From Bacteroidia bacterium (GTDB taxonomy: Bacteria > Bacteroidota > Bacteroidia > UKL13-3), in assembly GCA_021740845.1 (NCBI GenBank), contig JAIOYZ010000011.1:60511-124510 (forward strand): DNA of 64,000 bases, given 5' to 3'. The position numbers were made by a program, and so were the translations under genes. Positions 8,553 through 17,852 of the stretch are shown piece by piece. Within the stretch, counting starts at the first letter, position 1. Every line of letters begins with the position of its first letter. Below the pieces are notes generated by a model. It worked only from the letters and a program-made list of their open reading frames with translations, was not told the origin of the DNA and did no database searches.

Positions 8553-9129
8553 ACCAGTATTATTGATTGATAATTTTGATAGTTTTACTCACATGCTTTC
8601 TGATTATATTTTGCAAACAGGAGTTGATTGTGAAGTAATAAGAAATGATGAGGAGTATTTATTGAGCCTTGACCCAAATAAATATTTGGCTTTGGTGATT
8701 AGTCCAGGGCCAGAAACCCCTGCTCAGGCTGGTTTATTAATGGAGGTGTTGCCAAAATTTTTGGTTCAAATTCCGGTATTGGGTGTTTGTTTAGGGCATC
8801 AGGCAATTGGAATTCATTATGGAGCCAAATTGGTTCATGCAAAGAAGCCTCGTCATGGTAAAGTAGATAGCCATGAACACCATGGAAATCTGCTGTTTGA
8901 GGGAGTTGGAAGATCCTTTTTAGCAACTCGTTATCATTCTTTAATTTTAGAAAATTTGCCAGTTGATTTAGAGCCAATTTGCATTTGTGAAAATGAGGTA
9001 ATGGGGATTGTTCACAGGAGTTTACCCATTTATGGATTACAGTTCCACCCAGAGAGTTGCGAAACAGAAAATGGACTTTTGCTAATAAATAACTTTATTG
9101 CACTTGCAAAAACAATTGCTCAAAAGTAA
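8545..9129 (+). CDS. pabA: Class I glutamine amidotransferase, PabA/TrpG type
   Basis: This 194-residue protein is the glutaminase subunit of aminodeoxychorismate or anthranilate synthase, releasing ammonia from glutamine for the chorismate-using partner. It opens LLIDNFDSFTHML. The nucleophile elbow is GVCLGHQ and the catalytic His-Glu pair is in LQFHPES. No pabB/trpE partner lies nearby, so PabA versus TrpG cannot be decided; the amphibolic enzyme serves both in many bacteria. The start overlaps the glycosyltransferase stop by 8 bp. Confidence 0.85.
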   Translation: MDKPVLLIDNFDSFTHMLSDYILQTGVDCEVIRNDEEYLLSLDPNKYLALVISPGPETPAQAGLLMEVLPKFLVQIPVLGVCLGHQAIGIHYGAKLVHAKKPRHGKVDSHEHHGNLLFEGVGRSFLATRYHSLILENLPVDLEPICICENEVMGIVHRSLPIYGLQFHPESCETENGLLLINNFIALAKTIAQK

Positions 9130-9144
9130 ATTTCCCTATATTTG
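9116..9144 (+). promoter_or_regulatory. Promoter of alpha/beta hydrolase operon
   Basis: TTG (9116-9118), an 18-bp spacer and TATATTTG (9137-9144) match the -33/-7 consensus. The start codon at 9163 follows 18 nt later. The -33 part lies in the last codons of the preceding gene. Confidence 0.55.
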
Positions 9145-9162
9145 ACATTGATTTTTATTTGA

Positions 9163-9927
9163 ATGGATTATAACATACGTAAAGAAGGTAAGTTCAATTA
9201 CATTGATGAAGGCAGCGGAGAAGTGCTTGTTTTATTGCATGGATTATTTGGTGCGCTTAGTAATTGGAAAGATGTGCTAAACCATTTTAGCAAAAATCAC
9301 AGGGTGGTAATTCCGTTGATGCCTATTTTTGAAATGAATATTCTTAAATTAAGTGTAGAGGGTTTGGCCAACTATATTCATGATTTTATTGAGTACAAAG
9401 AGTTTCAAAAAGTTCATTTGTTAGGGAATTCATTGGGCGGACATGTTGCTTTGGTGTATATTAAGAAGTATCCTCAAAAGGTTGAAACCTTATTGCTTAC
9501 AGGTAGTTCTGGTTTATATGAGAATGCCTTTGGAGCTTCTTATCCAAGAAAAGGCGATAAACAATACTTAAAAGATAGGGTTAGTTTAACCTTTTATGAT
9601 CCCTCATCTACCACCGATGAATTGGTGGATGAAGTGTATGAAACCATTCAAGACAAAGGGAAGTTATTGCGCATTTTAACTATGGCAAAATCGGCGATTA
9701 GGCATAATATGAGAAAAGATTTGCCCAATTTTAAAATGCCGGTTTGTTTAATTTGGGGAAAGCAAGACACCATAACGCCACCCGATGTTTGTGATGAATT
9801 TGATGACTTATTGCCAAATTCTGAGAAACATTTTATCGATAAATGTGGGCATGCTCCTATGATGGAACAACCAATTGAATTTAATTTGCTGGCAGATCAA
9901 TTTTATAAGAAACATATTTCCTATTAA
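9163..9927 (+). CDS. Alpha/beta hydrolase
   Basis: The 254-residue protein has the complete catalytic set: oxyanion-hole motif LLHGLFGALSNW near residue 26, nucleophile elbow GNSLGGH near 93, acid in LIWGKQDTITPP near 200 and histidine in CGHAPMMEQP near 230. No signal peptide is present, so it is cytoplasmic. The substrate is unknown; similar proteins include ester and C-C bond hydrolases. It is followed one base later by the CBS-domain gene and then nadK, a common Bacteroidota arrangement. Confidence 0.82.
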   Translation: MDYNIRKEGKFNYIDEGSGEVLVLLHGLFGALSNWKDVLNHFSKNHRVVIPLMPIFEMNILKLSVEGLANYIHDFIEYKEFQKVHLLGNSLGGHVALVYIKKYPQKVETLLLTGSSGLYENAFGASYPRKGDKQYLKDRVSLTFYDPSSTTDELVDEVYETIQDKGKLLRILTMAKSAIRHNMRKDLPNFKMPVCLIWGKQDTITPPDVCDEFDDLLPNSEKHFIDKCGHAPMMEQPIEFNLLADQFYKKHISY

Positions 9928-9928
9928 C

Positions 9929-10591
9929 ATGTTTGCCATTCAATATATTTCAAATGAAATCTTTCCTCTTAAAAAATCAGATAGCTGCGAATCTGCTTTG
10001 ATGTTTTTAGGGGATTGGAAATTAAAAGAATTGCCTGTTGTTGAAGGAGGGAAGGTACTTGGGTTTGTAAGTGAAAAAATTGCCTTGAGTAATGAGGAGG
10101 CCAAGGTTGAGCAATGTATGGATTTGAATATTGCTACTTATTTGGTACATGAGCACACACATGTTTTTGATATTTTGGCGAAAATGGAACAATATCAATT
10201 TGGCTGTTTATCAGTAGTTAATTCTGATGAGCAGTTTCTTGGAATAATAAGTTCTAAAGATATTCAAACACAAACTTTTTCGCATTCTGCTTTAAATCAA
10301 GAAGGCTCTTTATTGGTAATAGAAGTAAAGGCGATAAACTATTCTTTAGCCGAAATTTCTAGGATTTGCGAAAGCAATGATGCTAAAATTATTCATTTGA
10401 TGATTGAAACCTTAAAGGATGATTCCAATAATATTCATGTTTCCATTAAATTGAATAAATTATATTTGAATCATGTTATTGCTAGTTTAGAAAGATTTGG
10501 ATACCAAACTATTTATACCAATTCTCCTCTGGATCCAAATCATGCATTAGATGATAGGTATCAGTGGTTGGTAAAATATTTAAATACCTAA
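9929..10591 (+). CDS. CBS-domain protein preceding NAD kinase
   Basis: This 220-residue protein carries two CBS motifs in the N-terminal half (LKELPVVEGGKVLGFVSEKIAL and CLSVVNSDEQFLGIISSKDI). A C-terminal ACT-like half follows, with LLVIEVKAINYSLAEISRICESNDAKI and an IHVSIKLNK strand. CBS pairs usually sense adenine nucleotides; ACT-like domains bind small ligands. This suggests a nucleotide-responsive regulator, but no target is proven. The frame extends upstream into the hydrolase gene; ATG 9929, one base after that stop, is the natural start. nadK begins one base after its stop codon. Confidence 0.8.
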   Translation: MFAIQYISNEIFPLKKSDSCESALMFLGDWKLKELPVVEGGKVLGFVSEKIALSNEEAKVEQCMDLNIATYLVHEHTHVFDILAKMEQYQFGCLSVVNSDEQFLGIISSKDIQTQTFSHSALNQEGSLLVIEVKAINYSLAEISRICESNDAKIIHLMIETLKDDSNNIHVSIKLNKLYLNHVIASLERFGYQTIYTNSPLDPNHALDDRYQWLVKYLNT

Positions 10592-10592
10592 T

Positions 10593-11486
10593 ATGCGCTT
10601 AGCCATTTTTGGAAAGTATTTTAAAGACGATAGGTTTAATGAAATCCAATTGTTTTTTAATGCCTTAATTTCAAGGAAAATTCCATTTAGCATTTATAGG
10701 AAGTATTACGATGATTGCTTAAGAAATGGACTTCACCTTCCCAATAACCTAACTACTTTTAATGATTCCAAAGATTTTGATCCTACTATCTTTGATGTTT
10801 TGGTGAGTATTGGTGGTGATGGAACCATATTAAGTAGTCTAGAGATTTTAAGGGAAGCACCCGTTCCCGTGGTTGGTGTAAATACTGGTCGTTTAGGCTT
10901 TTTAGCGGGTGTGGCTGCCACAGATTCAGTTGCCATGCTTGACGAATTAGAAAAAGGGCATTTTTCTTTAGACAAAAGAACTTTACTTGAATTGTCGTCG
11001 GATAAGCAAATGTTTGGAGGGGTAAAATTTGCTCTTAATGATTTTGTAATTCACAAGAAGGACAGTTCAAGCATGATTACCATTCATACCTACATAAATG
11101 GGGAATTTTTAAACTCCTATTGGAGCGATGGCTTAATAATTTCAACACCTACAGGTTCTACCGGCTATAACCTAAGTTGTGGTGGTCCAATTTTATATCC
11201 AGCCTCTCAGAGTTTTGTTATTACCCCAATTGCGCCACACAATTTAAATGTAAGGCCTATTATTATTTCGGATCAAAACGTAATCTCTTTTGAAGTAGAA
11301 GGAAGGAGCCGAAGCTTTTTGGCAACTCTTGATTCTAGGTCGGAATCAATAGATAATGGTACTCAATTAGCCATAAAAAAAGCAGATTTCTGTTTGAACC
11401 TACTTCGCCTAAATGACGAAAATTACCTGCAAACACTTCGAGAAAAACTAATGTGGGGTTACGATAATCGTAATTTTAGAAAATAA
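10593..11486 (+). CDS. nadK: NAD kinase
   Basis: The 297-residue enzyme phosphorylates NAD+ to NADP+. The diagnostic GGDGT motif (VSIGGDGTILSS) is near residue 73 and the second conserved block, SDGLIISTPTGSTGYNLSCGGP, near 180. The length is normal for bacterial NadK. It is tightly packed behind the CBS-domain gene and followed by the DUF6089-like pair and uppS, an order conserved in Bacteroidota. Confidence 0.95.
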   Translation: MRLAIFGKYFKDDRFNEIQLFFNALISRKIPFSIYRKYYDDCLRNGLHLPNNLTTFNDSKDFDPTIFDVLVSIGGDGTILSSLEILREAPVPVVGVNTGRLGFLAGVAATDSVAMLDELEKGHFSLDKRTLLELSSDKQMFGGVKFALNDFVIHKKDSSSMITIHTYINGEFLNSYWSDGLIISTPTGSTGYNLSCGGPILYPASQSFVITPIAPHNLNVRPIIISDQNVISFEVEGRSRSFLATLDSRSESIDNGTQLAIKKADFCLNLLRLNDENYLQTLREKLMWGYDNRNFRK

Positions 11487-11561
11487 TATCTCTTCCATCC
11501 TCTGATTTTAAGGGAGTTTCTTGCAAAAATTGTATCAAAATGAGATTACTTGTCGTTAATG

Positions 11562-11591
11562 TTGGCAGTTTCCTAATTTTCAGTATTTTTG
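11562..11591 (+). promoter_or_regulatory. Promoter of DUF6089-like gene
   Basis: TTG (11562-11564), a 19-bp spacer and TATTTTTG (11584-11591). The ATG at 11597 starts 5 nt after the -7 box, again suggesting leaderless transcription. This also argues against an earlier in-frame ATG at 11540. Confidence 0.6.
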
Positions 11592-11596
11592 CTTTT

Positions 11597-12526
11597 ATGG
11601 ACAAATTGAAGAGTCGCATCATATTTATATACTTTGTTTGTATGGGATTGGTTTCCAATGCCCAACATGTTGAAGTGGGATTAATGCTTGGAGCATCTAA
11701 TTATTTAGGTGATTTAAGTAATGAAACATTCTTAATGAAAGAAACCCATTTTTCGGGTTCTTTGTTTGGAAGGTATAATTTTTCACCAAGATTTGCCATC
11801 AAAGGATCCTTTGGTTATGGAAGGGTTAGTGGTGATGATAAAAACTTTGCCGATGTTAAGAGGGACTATGTTTTAAAGAAAGTTCAAGTAAGTAATTTTG
11901 AGTTCAACAAATACCGGAACTTAAATTTCTATTCAGATATTTATGAATTTTCATTGCATGCCGAATACAATTTATTGCCCAATAATTTAATGAGCTATAA
12001 TGCTCGTCCATTTTTGCCATACGTTTTTGTTGGTTTAGGAGTTTTCAATTTTAATCCTAAAACAACTTTTAATAATGCAGTTACCGAATTGCAACCTTTA
12101 GGAACTGAGGGGCAAGGTTCAACCACTTATAATGAAATTAAAAAATACCCTTTAACTTCTATTTGCTTGCCGATTGGCTTGGGATTTAGACAAAAAATTG
12201 GGGATGATTTATTTATTGGAATTGAAGCTGGTGTACGTTTTACCAATACCAATTACTTGGATGATGTTGGAGGGTTGTATGGCGACAAGTCTGTTATTTA
12301 TGGTGCCACTGGAAAGAAAGGATTATTGCTTTCAGATAGAAGTTGGGAAATAAATCCTAATCCAAATTCAACTTCTGAGAATCCATTAATAGATAATACC
12401 TTCACCTTTAATGAAGGTGATAAAAGAAGTGATAGGAGTTTAAATAAGAATGATATGTATTTTATGGTAGGGATAACCGTTTCGTATACTCTTCGATTTA
12501 GAGGTCAGGGCTGTCCCACATTTTAA
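11597..12526 (+). CDS. DUF6089-like outer-membrane beta-barrel protein
   Basis: This 309-residue protein has a signal peptide ending near VSNAQ. The mature part begins HVEVGLMLGASNYLGDLSN, typical of Bacteroidota DUF6089 proteins found beside uppS/bamA. Alternating hydrophobic strands with glycine and aromatic girdles (FAIKGSFGYGRV, YVFVGLGVFNFNP, LPIGLGFRQKIGDDLFIGIEAGVRF) suggest a small beta-barrel. It ends with a TLRFRGQGCPTF tail. The function is unknown; the neighbourhood suggests a role in envelope assembly. A paralogue follows directly. Confidence 0.75.
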   Translation: MDKLKSRIIFIYFVCMGLVSNAQHVEVGLMLGASNYLGDLSNETFLMKETHFSGSLFGRYNFSPRFAIKGSFGYGRVSGDDKNFADVKRDYVLKKVQVSNFEFNKYRNLNFYSDIYEFSLHAEYNLLPNNLMSYNARPFLPYVFVGLGVFNFNPKTTFNNAVTELQPLGTEGQGSTTYNEIKKYPLTSICLPIGLGFRQKIGDDLFIGIEAGVRFTNTNYLDDVGGLYGDKSVIYGATGKKGLLLSDRSWEINPNPNSTSENPLIDNTFTFNEGDKRSDRSLNKNDMYFMVGITVSYTLRFRGQGCPTF

Positions 12527-12533
12527 TTTATAG

Positions 12534-13322
12534 ATGAAGAATTGGATAACCTTATGTTTGACCCTTTATTCATTTTTTGGGTTTTCTCAAAAGACTGAAT
12601 TGGGCATTCATGCAGGGGTTTCCAATTATTGGGGGGATCTTGCACCAAGTTTTCAATTGGATGAAACGCATGCTGCTGGTGGTGTTTTTGCACGAATTAA
12701 TTTTAACCACACTTGGGCCATGCGAATGGAATTAAACAAGTATACGGTTTCTGGCAAGGATGCCAATTTTGATTTTAACAAGGATAGAAATTTAAGTTTC
12801 AAATCTCAAATAAATGAGGCCGCTCTTATTTTTGAATTTAATTATTTGAAATATGGACCTTATGTTCTTCACAAGAAGTTTACTAGTTATGTGTATGCAG
12901 GGGTAGGAGGATTTTCTTTTAATCCTCAAAGTTTTATTAATGGTGCTTGGGTTGATTTGAGTGATTACAAAACTGAAAATGTAATCTATAAAAAGTTGAG
13001 CATGGATATTCCTTTCGGAATTGGATTTAAATACATGCTTAGTAAAAAGTTTGCAATGGAAGCGCAACTTGGATTTAGAAAAACATTTACAGATTATTTG
13101 GATGATGTAAGTACTGTTTATCCTGACGTTCAAAGTAGGTTTACTGATGGAGGACTTACCACGGCAACATTAACAGATAGATCGATTGAATTGTACGGGA
13201 AACCACAATACAAGTTAGGATACAATAGAGGCGATCCAACACACAATGATTGGTTTACCAGTTTTACAATTGGCATGTCGTTTAGGTTAAATACCAAAAC
13301 TAAGTGTGCAAGATTTTTTTAA
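12534..13322 (+). CDS. DUF6089-like outer-membrane protein, paralogue
   Basis: This 262-residue protein has a signal peptide (to about FGFSQ) and a start to the mature part (TELGIHAGVSNYWGDLAP) clearly related to the preceding gene (VEVGLMLGASNYLGDLSN). Shared later blocks are YVYAGVGGFSFNPQS and the TFTDYLDDVSTVYPD segment. It begins 7 nt after its paralogue and ends 36 nt before uppS. It is probably a beta-barrel of unknown function that arose by tandem duplication. Confidence 0.74.
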   Translation: MKNWITLCLTLYSFFGFSQKTELGIHAGVSNYWGDLAPSFQLDETHAAGGVFARINFNHTWAMRMELNKYTVSGKDANFDFNKDRNLSFKSQINEAALIFEFNYLKYGPYVLHKKFTSYVYAGVGGFSFNPQSFINGAWVDLSDYKTENVIYKKLSMDIPFGIGFKYMLSKKFAMEAQLGFRKTFTDYLDDVSTVYPDVQSRFTDGGLTTATLTDRSIELYGKPQYKLGYNRGDPTHNDWFTSFTIGMSFRLNTKTKCARFF

Positions 13323-13358
13323 TTAGGAATAGATACCGAAGGAGAATTTGAGATAATA

Positions 13359-14102
13359 ATGAGCTTGAAGGAAAAGTTAGACCCAGGGAAAATCCCACAG
13401 CATGTTGCCATAATTATGGATGGTAATGGAAGATGGGCAAAGGGTAAAGGAAAGTTTAGAATTTTTGGCCATCAAAATGGAGTTTCTACCGTAAAAACGA
13501 TTACGGAGGCGGCAGCTGAGATGGGTATAAAGTACCTTACCTTATATGCATTTTCTACCGAAAATTGGAGCAGACCTGCGCTTGAGGTTAGAGCATTAAT
13601 GGAATTATTAGTAGACACCATGAGAAAGGAATTACCTACTCTCATGAAAAATAAAATTCGCCTATCCTTTATCGGAAATATGAATGATTTGCCTGAAAAA
13701 TGTCAAAAGCAAATCAAAGTAACAATGGAGGAAACTAAGGATAATAATAGAATGGATTTAGTTTTAGCATTAAGTTATAGTGCAAAATGGGATTTGGTTC
13801 AAGCCGTAAAAAATATTAGCCAAGATGTTCATGTTGGTAAAATAAATCAGGATCAAATTAATGATAAATTGATAGATAGTTATTTGTCTACCAACTGGAT
13901 GCCTCATCCAGAGTTGTTGATTAGAACAAGTGGTGAAAAAAGAATTAGTAACTTTTTACTATGGGAAATCGCTTATAGTGAATTGTACTTTACTGAAAAA
14001 CTTTGGCCTGATTTCACAAAAGAAGATTTATACCATGCAGTTTACGATTTTCAAAACAGAGAGCGCCGATTTGGAAAAACCAGCGAACAATTAAGTAGTT
14101 AA
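13359..14102 (+). CDS. uppS: Isoprenyl (undecaprenyl) diphosphate synthase
   Basis: The 247-residue cis-prenyltransferase makes the C55 carrier lipid for peptidoglycan and O-antigen. The substrate site HVAIIMDGNGRWA lies near residue 15. Other conserved motifs are LTLYAFSTENWSRP, and near residue 190 RTSGEKRISNFLLWEIAYSE. Length and motifs are standard. bamA starts 2 nt after the stop region, so the two are co-expressed. Confidence 0.96.
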   Translation: MSLKEKLDPGKIPQHVAIIMDGNGRWAKGKGKFRIFGHQNGVSTVKTITEAAAEMGIKYLTLYAFSTENWSRPALEVRALMELLVDTMRKELPTLMKNKIRLSFIGNMNDLPEKCQKQIKVTMEETKDNNRMDLVLALSYSAKWDLVQAVKNISQDVHVGKINQDQINDKLIDSYLSTNWMPHPELLIRTSGEKRISNFLLWEIAYSELYFTEKLWPDFTKEDLYHAVYDFQNRERRFGKTSEQLSS

Positions 14103-14104
14103 GC

Positions 14105-16648
14105 ATGTCGCAGAAAAAAATTGTATTTATTTTCTTGTTAATTTTATTGGGTACTGTGAACCTTATGGCACAGGATTCAACAGATATTCCAAGACCTTCC
14201 GGATATTTTAGCACAAACTACAATAACCCAAAACAGTATGTTATTGCGGGTATCGATATTGTAGGTACTGAGTATTATGATAAGAGTGTTTTGGCAGTTT
14301 TAAGTGGTTTGCAAATTGGTCAGAAGATTAGAATTCCTTCCGAAGACATTTCTAAAGCAATTTCTAATCTTTGGAAGCAAAAGCTATTTGAAGATGTAAA
14401 AATTTCTGTTCAGAAAATTGAGGACGACAAAATTTGGTTTCAATTTATATTAATTGAAAAACCTCGTCTTTCAACATTTACTATAAAGGGTTTGAAGAAA
14501 GGCAAGGCTGAAGAACTTAGAGAAGTGCTAACCATTAGAGCAGGACAAATTGTAACAGAGAATGTTTTAAATAGTACAAATAGAGAGATTAAAAAGTTCT
14601 TTGAAGAAAAAGGCTATATTGATGCTAAGGCCACCTTTGAACAAATACCAGATGATTTAAGGAGAAATACGATTAAACTTAGAATTAATGTTGACCGTGG
14701 AAGCAAAATTAAAATTTCTGATTTAACTTTTACTGGCAATGTAAGTATTGAGGCTTCTAAGCTGAGAAAGGTGATGAAAGATACTAAACCTAAATATTTC
14801 TTTTTCACTAAATCAAAATACATTGAAGATCTTTATTACGAAGACAAGCAAAAATTAATTGCTAAATATTTGAGTATGGGTTACCGCGATATTCAGATTC
14901 TTTCTGATTCTATATGGAGAGATGAGAAAGGGGTTCGCATAAACATTAATTTATTTGAAGGTAGAAAATACTATTTCCGCAACATCAATTTTGTTGGAAA
15001 TTCGAAATATGATTCTGAGACTTTATTTAAAGTATTAAGAATTAAAAGTGGTGACATTTATGATCAATCTATTTTGGATCAACGATTAAATAGTAGTCCA
15101 GATGGGGGTGATATAAGTACCATTTATATGGACGATGGGTATTTGTTTTTTAGAGTAGAGCCGGTTGAGGTTTTAATTGAAAACGATTCTATTGACTTAG
15201 AAATTAGGATTGCAGAAGGTTCGCAGGCCTATATTAATATGGTTTCTGTAAGAGGAAATTCGAAAACCAGCGACCATGTTGTTATTCGCGAATTGAGAAC
15301 AAAACCTGGAATGTTATTTAGTAAATCAGATATTACTAGGTCCTTGAGAGAATTATCTCAGATAGGTTATTTTAATCCAGAGGCTCTTAATGTAAATCCT
15401 GTTCCAAACCCAGTTACAGGAACCGTGGATATTGAATATATTGTTGAAGAAAGACCTAACGATCAAATTGAGTTAAGTGGAGGTTGGGGTGCTGGTTTTA
15501 TTGTAGGTACGCTTGGTTTGACCCTAAATAATTTCTCAGCAAGAAAAGCCCTGGATGGCAAAAATTGGGCACCTATTCCTTCTGGTGATGGACAAAGAGT
15601 TTCGTTGAGAGCGCAAACAAATGGAAGTTATTACCAATCTTACTCTGCTAGTTTTACAGAACCTTGGTTAGGAGGTAAAAGACCCAATGCATTAACTGTT
15701 TCTGTTTACCATTCTATACAATCAAATGGAAGACAAGGTGAATTAAGGTCTGGTTTATATACCACTGGAGCAACCATAGGTTTGGGTAAACGTTTGCGTT
15801 GGCCAGATGATTTTTTTACTATTCAATATCAACTGGGCTATCAATTGTATAATAACGATCCAGATATTTCTGGTAATGTTTACTATTCAACTATTCCAAC
15901 GGGTAAGTCCAATAATTTAAGTTTAAGGGTAATCTTAGGAAGAAATTCAACGAATCAACTAATTTATCCAAGCCAGGGTTCAAATATTTCACTTTCACTT
16001 CAATTTACTCCTCCCTATTCATTAATTAATGGTGTTGATTATTCAAACCCAGACGTTTTACAAAATACTAAGTGGTTAGAGTTTTATAAATGGAAATTTG
16101 ATGCAAGTTGGTTTACCAAACTGGCAGGAAATAAAAGACCATTGGTGCTCATGACAAGGATAAATTTTGGGTTTTTGGGAGCATATAATCAATATAGACC
16201 GGTTACCCCATTTGAAAGATTTTGGGTAGGTGGTTCTGGTCTTTCTGGATTTAGTTTAGATGGAAGGGAGCTAATAGCCCTTCGTGGTTACCAGGATAAT
16301 TCATTAACACCATTTACTATAAATTCTTTAACAGGAAGCTATCAGCAGACAGGTGCCACTATTTATAATAGATATACAATGGAATTACGTTACCCTATTT
16401 CACTAAACCCTCAGGCAACGGTATTCCCTTTACTTTTTGCAGAAGCTGGTGGTACTTGGCTTGATCCTAAGAAATTTAATCCTTTCGAGGTGAATCGTTC
16501 TTATGGATTAGGAGTTAGAATTTTCCTGCCTATGTTTGGTATGATAGGATTAGATTATGGTTGGGGAATTGATTTACCACCAAATCATCCAAATCCTAAT
16601 AGGGTAAATGGAGGTAATTTCCACTTTTTATTGGGTCAACAATTTTAA
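14105..16648 (+). CDS. bamA: Outer-membrane assembly factor BamA (Omp85)
   Basis: This 847-residue protein has a signal peptide ending about LMAQ and a series of five POTRA domains (about 45-440), seen as repeats such as ...IKGLKKGKAEELREVL, ...LTFTGNVSIEASKL, ...INFVGNSKYDSETLF and ...VSVRGNSKTSDHVV. A C-terminal 16-strand barrel follows (about 455-847). The barrel contains FWVGGSGLSGFSLDGRELIALRGY, which holds the family's conserved loop region, and ends in FHFLLGQQF. It inserts beta-barrels into the outer membrane. The position after uppS and before two ompH genes is conserved. Confidence 0.95.
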   Translation: MSQKKIVFIFLLILLGTVNLMAQDSTDIPRPSGYFSTNYNNPKQYVIAGIDIVGTEYYDKSVLAVLSGLQIGQKIRIPSEDISKAISNLWKQKLFEDVKISVQKIEDDKIWFQFILIEKPRLSTFTIKGLKKGKAEELREVLTIRAGQIVTENVLNSTNREIKKFFEEKGYIDAKATFEQIPDDLRRNTIKLRINVDRGSKIKISDLTFTGNVSIEASKLRKVMKDTKPKYFFFTKSKYIEDLYYEDKQKLIAKYLSMGYRDIQILSDSIWRDEKGVRININLFEGRKYYFRNINFVGNSKYDSETLFKVLRIKSGDIYDQSILDQRLNSSPDGGDISTIYMDDGYLFFRVEPVEVLIENDSIDLEIRIAEGSQAYINMVSVRGNSKTSDHVVIRELRTKPGMLFSKSDITRSLRELSQIGYFNPEALNVNPVPNPVTGTVDIEYIVEERPNDQIELSGGWGAGFIVGTLGLTLNNFSARKALDGKNWAPIPSGDGQRVSLRAQTNGSYYQSYSASFTEPWLGGKRPNALTVSVYHSIQSNGRQGELRSGLYTTGATIGLGKRLRWPDDFFTIQYQLGYQLYNNDPDISGNVYYSTIPTGKSNNLSLRVILGRNSTNQLIYPSQGSNISLSLQFTPPYSLINGVDYSNPDVLQNTKWLEFYKWKFDASWFTKLAGNKRPLVLMTRINFGFLGAYNQYRPVTPFERFWVGGSGLSGFSLDGRELIALRGYQDNSLTPFTINSLTGSYQQTGATIYNRYTMELRYPISLNPQATVFPLLFAEAGGTWLDPKKFNPFEVNRSYGLGVRIFLPMFGMIGLDYGWGIDLPPNHPNPNRVNGGNFHFLLGQQF

Positions 16649-16656
16649 TTATTAAT

Positions 16657-17217
16657 ATGAAGAAATTAATTTTAGGCATTTTTGCCCTTGCCATATTTGG
16701 TTTGAACACAACTTTTGCGCAACGTTTTGCTTATGTAGATACTGAATATATTTTGGATATGCTACCAGAATATAAGTCGGCTCAAAAGCAACTGGATTTA
16801 ATAGCAGAAACTTGGCAAAAAGAAGCAGAGGAGAAGAAAGCAGAAATTGAAAAAATGCAGAAGGATTTTCAAGCAGAACAAATTCTATTAACCGAAGAGT
16901 TGAAGAAAAAGAGGGCTAATGAAATTAAGGCTAAAGAATTGGAATTGAAAGAGTTTATGAATAAAAAATTTGGTTATGAAGGCGATTTATTTAAGAAAAG
17001 ACAAGAATTAATAAAACCACTTCAAGATAAAGTTTTTGATGCCTGCCAAAAAATTGCGAAACAAAGTGCATTAGACTTTATATTTGCCAAAGGTGGCGAA
17101 ATGATTATGATGTACAGCAATGCCAAATACGATAAAAGCGATGAAGTTTTAATTGAATTGGGTGTTAACGTTACTAAAAACAAAAATAGTGAAGGTAACA
17201 AAAGCGGAGGCAAATAA
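16657..17217 (+). CDS. OmpH/Skp family periplasmic chaperone
   Basis: The 186-residue protein has a signal peptide (to about TTFAQ) and then RFAYVDTEYILDMLPEYKSAQKQL, the Skp/OmpH opening. A lysine- and glutamate-rich coiled coil spans about 45-120. The C-terminal block has FIFAKGGEMIMMYSNAKYDKSDEVL. Skp proteins form trimeric jellyfish-like chaperones that hold unfolded outer-membrane proteins for BamA, and the gene follows bamA by 8 nt. The basic low-complexity tail (NKNSEGNKSGGK) is unusual. Confidence 0.9.
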   Translation: MKKLILGIFALAIFGLNTTFAQRFAYVDTEYILDMLPEYKSAQKQLDLIAETWQKEAEEKKAEIEKMQKDFQAEQILLTEELKKKRANEIKAKELELKEFMNKKFGYEGDLFKKRQELIKPLQDKVFDACQKIAKQSALDFIFAKGGEMIMMYSNAKYDKSDEVLIELGVNVTKNKNSEGNKSGGK

Positions 17218-17267
17218 TTATTGGCACAATTTTAGAATAACGAACAATTAATAAATATATAAGAACA

Positions 17268-17780
17268 ATGAAGAACATGTTAAGATCCCTAGTTGCTTTA
17301 TTTGCCATTTTGGTACTGGCTGGAAGCAGCGTTAATGCCCAAAAACTTGGTTATGTTGATTTGCAAGAATTAATGCAATTAATGCCAGAATACAAGAAAG
17401 CAAATACAGATATGGAAGCTTTTGGAAAATCACTGGAAGATGAGTTGAAAAAGATGAGTGATGAGTTTCAAAAGAAGGTAGCAGATTACCAAAAAGCTGA
17501 GAAGACAATGCCAGATGCTATTAAAGACGTTAAGCAAAGAGAATTACAAGATATGCAAACTCGTATCCAGGATTTTCAACAATCAGCTCAAGAAAATATT
17601 CGTAAAAGAGAAGGAGAATTGTTGAAACCAATTATTGAAAAAGCTAAAGTTGCAATTGCAGGTGTAGCTAAAGATGGTGGCTATAGCTATATTTTTGATA
17701 GTAGTGTTGCAGGATTTTTATACAAGCCAGATGGCGATAATGTACTTGCTAAGGTTAAGGCTAAATTAGGAATTTTATAA
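17268..17780 (+). CDS. OmpH/Skp family periplasmic chaperone, second copy
   Basis: The 170-residue paralogue of the preceding gene has a signal peptide ending NAQ, the opening KLGYVDLQELMQLMPEYKKAN, a long coiled coil and the end block YSYIFDSSVAGFLYKPDGDNV. Tandem ompH genes behind bamA are standard in Bacteroidota, and the two probably form separate or mixed trimers. A strong terminator follows within 25 nt, marking the end of this envelope operon. Confidence 0.9.
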   Translation: MKNMLRSLVALFAILVLAGSSVNAQKLGYVDLQELMQLMPEYKKANTDMEAFGKSLEDELKKMSDEFQKKVADYQKAEKTMPDAIKDVKQRELQDMQTRIQDFQQSAQENIRKREGELLKPIIEKAKVAIAGVAKDGGYSYIFDSSVAGFLYKPDGDNVLAKVKAKLGIL

Positions 17781-17801
17781 TTTTTAATTAAATATTTTTA
17801 G

Positions 17802-17840
17802 AAAGCTCAATATCTATTTTGATATTGAGCTTTTTTTTTA
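17802..17840 (+). terminator. Rho-independent terminator after ompH
   Basis: A 13-bp perfect stem (17802-17814 with 17821-17833) with a 6-nt loop (TATTTT) is followed by a T run. It separates the bamA-ompH operon from murI. Confidence 0.88.
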
Positions 17841-17852
17841 CCTTGCAGTGGC